From assembly GCA_019671135.1 (NCBI GenBank), contig JAHRHY010000002.1:310001-374000 (forward strand): DNA of 64,000 bases, read 5' to 3'. Every line of letters begins with the position of its first letter. Position 1 is the stretch's first letter. This DNA comes from Linnemannia hyalina (taxonomy: Eukaryota > Mortierellomycota > Mortierellomycetes > Mortierellales > Mortierellaceae). A program made the translations under genes and the position numbers. This document shows positions 48,638 to 58,840 of this stretch, in pieces. A model generated the notes under the pieces. That model saw nothing but the letters and a program-made list of their open reading frames with translations, was not told where the DNA came from and did not search any database.

Positions 48638-48949
48638 CGTGATACTTAGTTTCGTTGGGTGGAGTGCGGAAGGTGTTGATAGAATGTTTGGTTGAGGGTG
48701 AGGAAGAGCTGGAGGATTGTGATGAAAAGAGAAAAAAAAAAGTGTTAAAAAAAGTGATACTTCTCGGCAGTTTTTAAAGCCATGGATTTTCACGTTGACC
48801 GAGATGGAGACAACCATGCAGCACCTTGAACCTAATCAAGTAAAGGCCGGGATGATGTTGCAGGATAAGACACTGGGGAGCAGAAAACGGCGTGCACTCC
48901 CCTCTAGTGCTTCGCCCACGGAATAATGATATCTTGTTGTCTGTCTTTG

Positions 48950-48980
<31 letters not shown>

Positions 48981-49592
48981 GGCCGCAAGGCCTGTATGGC
49001 TGGCGCTTGGTTCTTGAGCGGGTATCTCGTGGGATAAAGTGAGTGGGACATGAAAGATAGTGTGTTTTGTGACTGAGTGGCATGTGTGCACATACAGCAT
49101 GGATGTAGTGCGCGCTGTATCCATGTAACCATGCACGACATTATTTTTGTCCCCCAAATTGAGAAACACAAACGGTCTTGGAAGAAGGACGAAGGTTGCA
49201 TATCTCTTTTGAGTAACATGATGGTCAAGTGGTGTTGCTCACTTCTTTTCTGGAATGTATTGGGAAACCTTTGACTCTTCTCTGAACCCTTCCTGGTGCC
49301 CTTGAAGGGACATTTGGAACACTTTTTTTTTGTGCAGTGGGAAAGGGTATACCTCCGATCCTTTTGTTTTATTGGAGACATCTTGGTTTAATTTGAATTT
49401 CGCGATCAGCTGGAAATATGAAGTTGGTGGCAACGGAGTCAGCAATATTCACATCCAAGATGAATACAGTGACGTACACACAACAACCAAGAAATTTTTT
49501 CTACTAAGTCCAGCTCCTCCCTGAACCTGGGTCAGTTTCCTTCTTCCCATCCCACAGTTCACTCTGTAATCTAAAAGATTCACTCAGTCGAC
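48638..49592. other. Divergent promoter region, chitin deacetylase / uS10
   Basis: 955 bases between divergent starts, with a poly-T tract at 48952-48980. No supported gene. Confidence 0.45.
48952..48980. repeat. Poly-T tract of 29 bases
   Basis: Uninterrupted T-run in the promoter region between the chitin deacetylase and uS10 genes. Confidence 0.9.
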
Positions 49593-49958
49593 ATGTCTGC
49601 CATCCAAAAGTCTGCCAAGCCCGGTGTCGAGGAACAGGTCGAGTCCCCTGTCCACCGCATCCGCATCACCTTGACCTCCCGCAACGTCAAGAACCTCGAG
49701 AAGGTCTGCACTGATCTCATCCAGCGTGCCAAGGACAAGAACCTCCGTGTCAAGGGACCCGTCCGTCTCCCTACCAAGGTCCTCCGCATCACCACCCGCA
49801 AGTCCCCTTGCGGTGAGGGTTCCAAGACCTGGGACCGCTACGAGATGAAGATCCACAAGCGTTTGATCGACCTCCACTCCCCTGCCGAGATCGTCAAGCA
49901 GCTCACCTCCATCAACCTCGAGTCTGGTGTTGAGTGCGAGGTCACCCTTGCCCTCTAA
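49593..49958 (+). CDS. rps20: 40S ribosomal protein uS10 (S20)
   Basis: Intronless, 121 residues, the usual length. The sequence has the uS10 signature: [71 protein letters not shown], and an ending VECEVTL. It is a component of the head of the small ribosomal subunit. The codons are strongly biased to C in the third position (AAG, ATC, CTC, CGC), as expected for a highly expressed gene and unlike its neighbours. A lack of introns in a ribosomal protein gene is mildly unusual for a filamentous fungus. Confidence 0.97.
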   Translation: MSAIQKSAKPGVEEQVESPVHRIRITLTSRNVKNLEKVCTDLIQRAKDKNLRVKGPVRLPTKVLRITTRKSPCGEGSKTWDRYEMKIHKRLIDLHSPAEIVKQLTSINLESGVECEVTLAL

Positions 49959-50163
49959 ATCCGGTTTTCAGGATCAATGCAAGAAACAGGATATCAATGG
50001 ATTCTCTTTTATGACCGAGGCTTTTATGGCAAACAATAAAAACGATGACATTGGAAACACTCCCAAAAAAAACCAATCTCCATTTTTTATGAATTCAGGA
50101 TCCGGGATTCGGGATGATTACATGGAAAAAGTGAAGAAAACAGGATTCAATAATGGAAAGGCT

Positions 50164-51839
50164 TTATTTTGACTTGGGCGTTGATGCTGATCCCTCGTCC
50201 TCCAGACGATTCTTGAGAGAGTGCTTGGCAGACCCACGCTCCAATGGTTTGTTTTGTGTGGGTGACGGCTTCCAACCAATCTAGTATCATAACAGCAACA
50301 ATAGAGTGAGCAACAAGGACATACAGTCGAATCAAAATGCTTGCTCCAGTGCAGGGCGAAGCAACGTACCATGTACAGGATCTGAAAGGTTGCGGGGACG
50401 GTTCCGTCCTCGTTGCCGTACATTTCTATAAGGAGAAGGAGAACAGTCGACTCAGTATATGTAAGAAAGGTTGGCTCTCCACAGGTGTGCATGATTCTCC
50501 TCAGCGCTAATGGGTGGACCTCGGTTCAAGTAATACCTTTGTAGATAGCAGCGGCGGCCATCATAGTGTCTCTCTTCAAAAGTCCTCTCCTATTAGCCGA
50601 ACAGAGTAAATATAGTTATGGATCAATAATCGTACTTCAATCGTCGCAGTTCTTGATTCTAGTCCTCCCCAAAGCTCTGACGACGAACATACCTGTTGAG
50701 GACCGCGTTGCTCTCGCCCATGGCTCTGAGATCCTCCATCAACTCAATGGCACTGGGATAATTCACAGTGACCTCGTCCACATCGACAGTGGTGAGTGTG
50801 AATCCTGCGCGGGAGAGAAGGCTTCCCAGATCGCGACTGTCAGCCATTGGCGACACTCTCGGCGAGATGCCTCCTTCCCGATCCTGCTCTGCCAATTGAA
50901 GCGACGTCCTATTTGATAACGTAAAGGTCAACGCGATACAATGTTAGTTGTTATATTTTGATCTGCTTATCCGCAGTTGAGTTCCCAATGATACCAATGC
51001 CAGAGAGCGCCATATTCCTTTACCGAAGCTCAAAGAGAGTATCGCCCCCAAAGAGTCCTGCGATGAACACGCCGTCAGGCTTCAAGCTTCGCTGGATTTG
51101 GATCATGGCGCCAGGGAGGTCGTTGATCCAATGCATCGACAAACTGCTCACAACACACTCCAAGCTGTTTTCAGGGAAGGGTAGATTTTCCTCGTCCACA
51201 ATGCGCCTTTCAACCGGGACTAGTATGATCAAGGTGGAAGATTGTTAGTGTCAATGTCTGTATCGTCCAAATCCAATTGAGAGGGGCATGCCTTGGTTGA
51301 GACCGCGTACCTTCGTACTCGACATCTCTGTCGCGGTTAAGCATAGTCTCGGACATGTCACACATGATCAGCTTCTTCATCATATCCGTGTCAACGTGCT
51401 TGGCGATATGACCGCATCCTGATCCCAGCTCCACCACTTCGTTGAACTCGCGTTTGATGTCCTACAGAGAGTCAAGAGCTTAATTATCAGTATTCGGAAA
51501 GGAAGGGTGTGTTGTTTGCCTTGAAAGCGAACAAAGTCATGCAGCTTTTCCGAATGGCGAGGAGGAATGTACCAAGAGACGGTCGACGACACGAAATGCG
51601 ACCTCGTCCTTGACATAGTCGACTTGTCTGCTTTGCACGGCGTTGCTGGCTGCGCGTTCCTTCTGTAGCCTCTTTGTCTCGCGATTGAAGACTTGGAAGG
51701 TGGCAGGGACGGTCTTGCTTCCTGCGGGTGGTGGGGATGGTGCTGTTGAATATAGTAGTCTTGCGGTATGGTTTGTTGAGCTGCGGAGTGGTCTAGAGAG
51801 GAGACGGTATCCTGTCCTGAGCATGGCTGTATGTTGCAT
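50164..51839 (-). CDS. NDUFAF5-like mitochondrial methyltransferase-fold complex I assembly factor
   Basis: Seven exons (51839-51573, 51461-51311, 51219-51024, 50908-50693, 50589-50537, 50425-50370, 50280-50164) give 351 residues. The N-terminus is rich in Arg and Ser without acids ([15 protein letters not shown]), as in a mitochondrial presequence. [19 protein letters not shown] segment follows. The SAM-binding fold has [15 protein letters not shown], then [51 protein letters not shown], and [16 protein letters not shown]. The end is [30 protein letters not shown] and MIGWKP. These match human NDUFAF5 in order; NDUFAF5 hydroxylates an arginine of NDUFS7 during complex I assembly in the matrix. 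It ends 206 bases from the uS10 stop and shares a 426-base divergent promoter with hydroxymethylbilane synthase. Confidence 0.95.
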
Positions 51840-52265
51840 CGTATGTTGTGAATTAGTGTATGAATGAATAAAAGGAGAAGACCGGAAGTTGATTTGGAGG
51901 TGGCGTGAGAGTGTGAAGTTGATCTTCGAGAAGGACTACAGCAAGAACCTTGTTCAGCGTGTATGTCGCCCCTTCCCAGTGGCTTTGATCCGGGCGGATC
52001 AACAAATATGGGACTCATTTGGTGCTCCTCCTCCGAGGCAATAATCATTCGAGTGCTCCTTCCTTAGTCCTTACTCACCTCAGCTCACCTTCTGTACCTT
52101 TTTTTTATTAGTCTTTCTTCTTAACATTTTCCCACTCGCTTCTTTTGTTCTTTCTTCTTTTTCATTTTCCTCTTTCTCTCGGCGCCACTCAACCAAAGGA
52201 CCAGCACACACATCACACACACCACCACCACCAACTAACCTCACCCTTCTCATACACATACAAAC
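51840..52265. other. Divergent promoter region NDUFAF5 / hydroxymethylbilane synthase
   Basis: 426 bases between the two divergent start codons, with a CT-rich and CA-rich leader before 52266. Both products act in mitochondrial or respiratory metabolism, so co-regulation is plausible but not shown. Confidence 0.45.
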
Positions 52266-53670
52266 ATGACCTCCAGGGAAACCATTCCTATCGGCACCAG
52301 AAAGTCCGCCCTCGCTATCGCCCAGACCGTCCAGGTCCAGAGCGCTCTCGAGAAGCACAACCCCACAAAGTCCTTCCCTCTCCTCCGAATGTCAACCACT
52401 GGCGACAACTTCCAGGGTCAACCTCTCTCCTCGATCGGCACAACCGCCGTCTTCACCCGCGAACTCGAGACTGCTCTCGAGATGAAGCAGTGTGATCTGT
52501 TGGTCCATTCCTTGAAGGATGTCCCTACCCAGATCAAGCCTGGATTCGTTATTGGTGCGATGTTGAAGCGTGTGGAGCCAAACGATGTGATGGTTATGCG
52601 TCCTGGTGAATTCAAAGAACTCAAGGACTTTGGAAAGGGGGATGTTGTGGGAACTAGCAGTGTTCGTCGCGCGAGTCAGATCAGGAGATTGTGCCCGGGA
52701 GTTCAAGTCATGGACGTTGTGAGTCTCTCTGTTTTTGTTTTCTTCCAAGCTGGCTCTTGTTGGTAGCTGTCTAGAATTGATTTTATTTGGTTACTTTGCT
52801 TCCCTGACCGCTCACGCCTTCTTTAAACTTCTTTTTGTCACTTTGGCTACTTAGAGAGGAAATGTGTAAGTGAGCACTCCCTTGGCTGGGACATGGCCTG
52901 GCGAGGAAGATTGCCTGTATTGAATAACCAATGGAGTTATCTTTTCATCAAGAAAACAACAACAACAGACAAGAAACAAGATATCTATCAACCGGCAATA
53001 GAGTACTAACCTTCTATTACCATCTCATCTCCTTTTTTTCCATCTTAATTGGATACCTTCTCCCTTCCTCCTTTTCAGCAACACACGTTTGTCCAAGCTG
53101 GATGCGGCCGACTCGCCTTATACCTGCCTGTTGTTGGCTGCAGCTGGACTCCTGCGCCTTAACTTTGACGAGCGCATCACTGCCACTCTCCCACCTAGTG
53201 TCATGCTCCACGCCGTCGGTCAGGGATCGATTGCGATCGAGTGCCGGTCGGACGACACAGAGATTCTGGAGTTGATTAAGCCATTGGATCATTTGCCCAC
53301 CCGCCTCCGCTGCGAGGCTGAGCGCAGTGTCATGAGGATCTTGGAGGGAGGTTGCTCAGTACCCATTGGTGTCTGGACCGAGTTTGTTCATTCTTCAGGA
53401 ACCGAACCTACGGAAGCTGAATCTGTTGGACAGTTGCGTTTGAAGGCTCTGGTGTCCTCGCTGGACGGAACCGAGATTGCCGAGACGGAGGCTGTTGCTG
53501 ATGTGAACGGAAGCGTAGAATTGGCTGTCGAGTTGGGTCAGACTGTCGCCAACCAATTGCTGGCCAAAGGCGCGGACAGGATCCTGACCAAGGTTCTCAG
53601 GGATCGTAACACGACCTTGGTCCCTACTGGTACAGGGGAGGAGAAGACGATCAAGGGATGGGAGGTGTAA
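52266..53670 (+). CDS. Hydroxymethylbilane synthase (porphobilinogen deaminase), heme pathway
   Basis: Exons are 52266-52718, 52855-52865 and 53079-53670; the middle one is an 11-base micro-exon encoding RGN and two bases of the next codon. The protein has 351 residues. Family motifs: IPIGTRKSALAIAQT at the start, TTGDNFQGQPLSSIG, FTRELETALEM, CDLLVHSLKDVPT, VVGTSSVRRASQI, RGNVNTRLSKLD, HAVGQGSIAIECR, and GGCSVPIGV, which contains the cysteine that binds the dipyrromethane cofactor. It joins four porphobilinogen molecules into hydroxymethylbilane, the third step of heme synthesis. The micro-exon is needed to keep the highly conserved RGN.NTR segment. Start: first ATG, directly before the conserved block. 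Confidence 0.96.
52855..52865 (+). other. 11-base micro-exon of hydroxymethylbilane synthase
   Basis: AG at 52853-52854 and GTAAGT from 52866 bound AGAGGAAATGT. Skipping it removes the invariant Arg-Gly-Asn and shifts the frame by 11 bases, so it must be included for a functional enzyme. Confidence 0.88.
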
Positions 53671-53805
53671 AATTTTCCTGAGGCATTGAACATATACACA
53701 ACACACATACCAAATCTGCATGCCACAATAATAAAAAACGGTCATGTCAAGTTACATTCACTCCATCACTTTAAAAAAATATTCTCCATCACTAACATTC
53801 ACACC

Positions 53806-54931
53806 ATGGCCCGAGGAAAGTTCATCGTCAGCACGAACTTCAAGGTGCGCAGCTCTTCGTCTTTATTCTGGAATGAGAACCGCCAGTGGGAACAAACAAA
53901 ATAATTGACAGTCAGCGCGTTCTTTTTCTTCATTTCCATATCGCTTGCAGATGAACGGGTCTAGGGCGTTCCTACAGGACTTGGTTGAGAACCTGAACCG
54001 CGCAGACCTTGATAGCAACGTCGGTACGATCACCATCCCATCTCAACTGAGCGTGCTTTCTACTCTTGCGTTTATTATGATACGACAGTCGCTTGTGAAC
54101 ATGCTGCTGAACCTATTCTGTTTCACACTTTTTGTAGAGATATTTATTTCGCCCCCGTCTGTCTATATCAACCATGTCCGCCAGAACTTGCGCAAAGATA
54201 TCGCCGTTGGTGGTCAGAACTGCTTCTGGAAGTCCTCTGGAGCTTACACCGGCGAGATTTCGTATGTAACCGGGATATCTGTACAAAGCAAATAGAAGAC
54301 GCGACATGAACCGCACCAATGCTCACTATGCTTCTCCTCATTTTGTAGGGCGGAGATGTTGAAGGATGCGGGTGCAGAGTACGTGATCCTAGGCCACACA
54401 GAAAGACGGACGCTATTCAAAGAGTCTGACTCCCTCATCGGCTTCAAAGTGGCCTCTGCCCTCGCTGCCGGCCTAAAAGTGATCGCCTGTATCGGTGAAA
54501 CCCTGTCCGAACGGGAATCCAACACCACCCTACAGGTCCTCTTCCGTCAACTGCAAGCCATTGTCGACCATGTCCAGGACCTGAACCAGGAGGAAAAGTG
54601 GGAAGATGTCGTGATCGCGTATGAGCCAGTATGGGCGATCGGGACTGGACGCGTCGCGACGCCCGAGCAGGCACAGGTAGTCCACGCGGCGATTCGACGG
54701 CGCGTGGAGGAGACTGTCGAGGGAAGCGTGGCGGAGGGAATGAGGATTATTTATGGTGGTTCGGTGAATTTGGGGAATGCACGGCAGCTGGCGAGGGAGA
54801 AGGATGTGGATGGGTTGTTTGTTGGTGGGGCATCTCTTAAGCCGGAGTTTGTCGAGATTTGTAATGTTTTGCGGCTAGCAGGCGAGGGCAACAGCGATGG
54901 CAGTGGCGATGACGACGGCGGACGAAAATAA
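53806..54931 (+). CDS. Diverged triosephosphate isomerase
   Basis: Exons are 53806-53844, 53951-54023, 54138-54261 and 54349-54931, giving 272 residues. The TIM-barrel catalytic elements are present: STNFKMNG with the active-site Asn and Lys, [26 protein letters not shown] with the electrophilic His, ACIGETL, and [11 protein letters not shown] with the catalytic Glu. IYGGSVN and [13 protein letters not shown] form the phosphate-binding end. It differs from housekeeping TPI in several usually invariant places: NFKMNG for NWKMNG, GHTERR for GHSERR, and [10 protein letters not shown] for GTGKTATPEQ. It carries an extra Gly/Asp-rich C-terminal tail (GDDDGG). It may be a second, specialised copy. 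It interconverts dihydroxyacetone phosphate and glyceraldehyde 3-phosphate if active. Only 135 bases separate it from the preceding gene. Confidence 0.92.
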
Positions 54932-56149
54932 ACACATCATGGCTGCAAAAAAACAAGTATGTACATGGGGACAAGGAATGACTAATGGACTATGGAGCCT
55001 CTCATTCAAGGGGTTTCTCTGTATTGGATGTCTGAATCAAGAGGCGGCCAGACTTCGTTTGCTACGGTTGAGGTGAATGGAACGGGGCATTCAGCTTCAA
55101 GATATCAATGCTTGAATGTACCATGATCTCACCACCAACGAGAGCAAAGTCTGATATTACCAATGCCGCTGAAGAGTTCTGATAAAGCTGAACGACTGCC
55201 TAACCAACATAGCTCTTATAACAAGGCACACATGTACCCATCGATTGTATATTTCCAGCACTATCATCGGCTCATCAGCGTGATCTCACATCCCATATCG
55301 CATATTTTCTACATAAAGCAAAGAGGATCCAGGTCCTTCTCGACCCTGACGGACATCATCTACCATTAACAGTCAGCACTACGACCTTCACCTGCAACAC
55401 CACCACCATTCAAATATTATTTTTTCATTCCGTTTCTTCTCAGTTTGCACAACAACCTGTACCTGCGATTTCTCGTGCGTCTTTCATCCATACATCGAAC
55501 GATGACCATGACATGGAATTGTACGCGTTGCATTGTATCCTGATGGACAAGGTCCTTCGGAAAGATAATCAGGAAGATATGGCATTGAGGTTGGACGTTG
55601 ACTTTCTTCTGAGAGAAACTGGAGAAAAGGTGATGGACAAATGAACAACGAAGGATGGTGAAAGCGATGAACACGACAATGATTACCTAAACTATCTCGA
55701 TCATGAAGCGCATGACACAGATGGTCATTGATTCGTTTGAGCGTGACCAGTAAGTGGAGGGGCACGGATAAGATGATCCTTCTATCGAACATTGACAAAT
55801 GCATGATGTCGTTTCATACAATGGCTGTTATGCTTGGTACCTGGGAATGTGCGTCTGTGTGCAAGTGAGTGAATGAGTGAATGTGTGTATATATTGATTT
55901 TCCTATTGTTCAATCAACGACCCGCAGCGCTTGATTGCATACGATGTTACACGACTGATAAGCAGGAAGCGACGCGTTTGATGCGACAAGAAGGACTGAT
56001 TTGACCTCTTTGATGCGAACATTCAAAACAGACCCGCTTCTATCACGGATAAGTATAATAACTCCCACGACTTTCTTTTTTTGTTTTTTCTTTCTTCTTT
56101 CTTTTCACATTCTCTTTCATCTTTCTTACCTTTTCTTAATGACAACCGC
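54932..56149. other. Gene-poor region after the isomerase
   Basis: No supported gene. A minus-strand frame at 55417-55674 (KKVNVQPQCHIFLIIF) is open but lacks recognisable motifs. Confidence 0.4.
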
Positions 56150-56460
56150 CGCTCTCAACCCTCATCGTTTTTTGCTGACACCATCGCTTTCATTTCATCA
56201 TGACCACTACCGCCTCATAACGACCACCAATTTCCCACTTCTACTCCCATGCAACAACAAAATAACCTTTCTCTCACAACCAGACCTCTTCTTTTTGGTT
56301 GGCGTCACCAGCCGGTGGTGGGACCCTTCTTTTATTCTTTTCTGAGGGGTGCCGTTATTACGGAAGACTAATGCTTGTCAACGGGTGATAGCCTGCTGCA
56401 ACCGTGTCAAGCAAAGACTCCTCAGAGAAGGCGTTGATCGTTGACAGCGATCTTCTTACC
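56150..56460 (-). pseudogene. Inverted partial copy of the Polo-like kinase 3' end and flank
   Basis: The reverse complement of this segment matches 60545-60830. It shares the AAGAAGATCGCTGTCAA stretch, CTTCTCTGAGGAGTCTTTGC, GACACGGTTGCAGCAGGCT, the GTGGTGGGACC region and the TTGTGAGAGAAAGG flank, with about one difference in ten. It adjoins a direct copy starting at 56461, so a local palindrome is formed. Non-functional. Confidence 0.8.
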
Positions 56461-57400
56461 ACTTTTATGGACAATATGAAAGTAGCCTTGGCACTCTGAA
56501 CTCGGGAGAAGAGGTAGCTCGTGGAGGAGGCCAATAAGATCGCTGTCAAGGATCACCACCTTCTCTGAAGTGTGTTGAATGGGAGTCGAAGTGGGGAATT
56601 GGTGGTCATTACGAGGCGGTAGTGGTGGTGGTGAAATGAAAGTGATGGTGCCTGTAAAAAGTGATGAGGGTGGTGAGCAGAGATAAAATACGCCACCAAA
56701 TTTGAATCGGACATGAGCGCGCTCTTCTTTCGCCAGGAAAAGGGCGAAGCTCACAGAAATATCGCTGTGGTAACAAAATACCAAGAGCGTTGACCTTTTC
56801 TCTTGAATCTTGGAGAAAACCTTATGTGCACTAAGTGCCCCCCTCCAGCCCTGCCTGGGTAAACCCCACTCTTTCTGTCTCTCAACGCGTCGCGTCACAA
56901 AGAGTTCCTCCATGTCCACCTATTTCCTATAGATAGCAGTGCTTCTGCAAGAAAAGACAGATATGTGGAAACTCTATGCAGCTCGTGACAAAGGCTCCTT
57001 CAGGCAGACAAGGTAAGTGCTTCACCTTCCAAGTTTTTCCCTCGCTTCATTAAGGATTACTTACTCGCCTCGTCGTTTCACAGGAAAAGCATGCAGCGTA
57101 ACAATACACCAAATCCCATTCTTGATGACGACAGTCTACTACTGTCAACACAATGGACGAAAGAAAAACAACGGAGGCAAGACAAGAACAGCTTCGAAAC
57201 AAACTCAAGTGTGCGGATAAACCCTCATAGGAATGTACACTAGCTACAATGGAAAATTCAAACCCTCACATAGCTTTCTGCTCTCTCCCTTCTTTCTCCT
57301 TGCTATCTTGCTATCAAATACTCTTGCACTTCACGTCTGGTGTATATGAGGAAATGGATAGGATAATGGTTCGCCTTAAATCGTACGCCTTTTTATTTTC
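56461..57400 (+). pseudogene. Direct partial copy of the Polo-like kinase 3' end and flank
   Basis: 56461-56565 matches the last coding part of the kinase tail (60474-60579; MDNMKVALAL shared). The Trp codon is changed to TGA, and there are further differences (AGGTAGCTCGTGG, GCCAATAAG). After a jump, 56575-57400 matches 60738-61540 of the 3' flank, for example CACAAAGAGTT, GGCTCCTTCAG, TTCATTAAGGATT and CATAGGAATGTACACTAGC. The 155 bases missing from this direct copy are those present in the inverted segment next door. Confidence 0.82.
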
Positions 57401-57404
57401 CGTC

Positions 57405-58440
57405 TAGGGATCGTCGCCCAGAAGCTACCAGCAATGTGCTCACATTCTACGACTCACGAGTTTGTCGGTCGCTTGGCCATTCCGTAGTTCAGCTCAACAG
57501 AGACGTAGTTGAACGCCAAAGCAGGTTATAACCATTTTGACGAGTGCTGTATCAAAAGATCAAAGCCGCCAGAGCTTCTACCGCCCTCACGGCCATAGCA
57601 GAAAGCCTCTCAGCGCCCTCCATCATCTTCATGACCTCGCCTCCTGAAAAAGCCTTATGAGAATCCATGAAGGAGCCCCAAACTTTCAGTATGAGTACAC
57701 TAAGCTGTGAGTGTGCCCCCTCGACCTACCCATATTTCCGTTGATGACTGCAGTGAATAGCATCAACGCTACCTGCAGTGGTCTTGTAGCCTCCTCCTTG
57801 GACTCTTGTTCCTTATTGAAATTGTAGAATGAATGCAAGGAGAGTGTACTTTCCTTGGTTGCTCCTGAAGGCGACGAAACTGGTGATGGATCTCTTTAGA
57901 TTAATTAAGGCAGTCCTTGAGAAAGAAGTAAAAGAAAAACAAAGTTCAGTCAAATTGAAAGAGAAAGCCGATAACCATTCCACGCACCCCCCCTCAATGA
58001 ACATAGACATTACAACCACCTCCAAGAAAATCAAATAAATATGAAGGATCATCACCCAGAGCTACCAGCCGTGTGTACAGCCCTGACGCCGAGTTATCAG
58101 TAGCTTGGTCCTTCTGTAGCTGCTCCATTTTGACTAAGCTGGAAAGTCAAGCCGGCTACGTTCCATTGACAAGATGTGCGTCTAATGGATTAAAGAAACC
58201 GTCATAGGCACAATACCGCCCTCATAGTCATAACAAACAACCACAAACGCCTTCCTCCTCTAAGGAAAAGAAAGTGAGAGGGCTCTCTGAGAAATTATGA
58301 GGGACCTCATATTGGCGAAATGACTGCACCCCACTGAGCCCCAGATGATGCCCACAACACCTTACCCCTGCTTCTGTTGATGATTGCAATGAATATGAAA
58401 ATTGAAGAATGAATATTTGGATAGTGTACTTTCCTTGGTT
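57405..58440. repeat. Diverged direct repeat, two units about 630 bases apart
   Basis: 57410-57840 and 58045-58440 share islands: GGATC.TC.CCCAGA.GCTACCAGC near their starts, ACCGCCCTCA.(G/A)G.CATA in the middle, and AGTGTACTTTCCTTGGTT at their ends. Overall similarity is low and neither unit encodes anything I recognise. Probably an old tandem duplication. Confidence 0.55.
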
Positions 58441-58811
58441 TTTTGCAAAAGAGAGGGCATTGGAAGAAGGTGCAAGGGGAAGGAGAGGGTTAGACGGTGA
58501 AGAGTGAAGAGAGAGAGAGAAAGTAAAAAGAGAGAAGGGAGTGCTGGCGAGAATAGTGGTAATAAGCCACAAACTGAGAGGGGCAAGGAAAGAACGAGAA
58601 CAAAAAGACAGGGACAAAAGGACCGTGCAAAATGCCAAGAACATTACCAGGGCACAGGGACACAGGGACAAGTACCCTCCAGGTCGAACGTGAGAAAAAA
58701 ATGGATAGAGTCAGTTTCAGTTGGCCAAAAAAAAGGGTGGCGAGGAAATATCAGAAGTATCGTTCTCCTTGTCCTGCCCTTGTGCTGAATAAATAAGGTT
58801 CAATGGCCAAC

Positions 58812-58818
58812 TATAAAA
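58812..58818 (+). promoter_or_regulatory. TATA box close to the Polo-like kinase start
   Basis: TATAAAA, 29 bases before the ATG at 58841. If used, the transcript would begin almost at the start codon, so a downstream ATG (Met20 region) or an upstream promoter is also possible. Confidence 0.4.
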
Positions 58819-58840
58819 GAAGAAACGACCCTCTTCCAGC

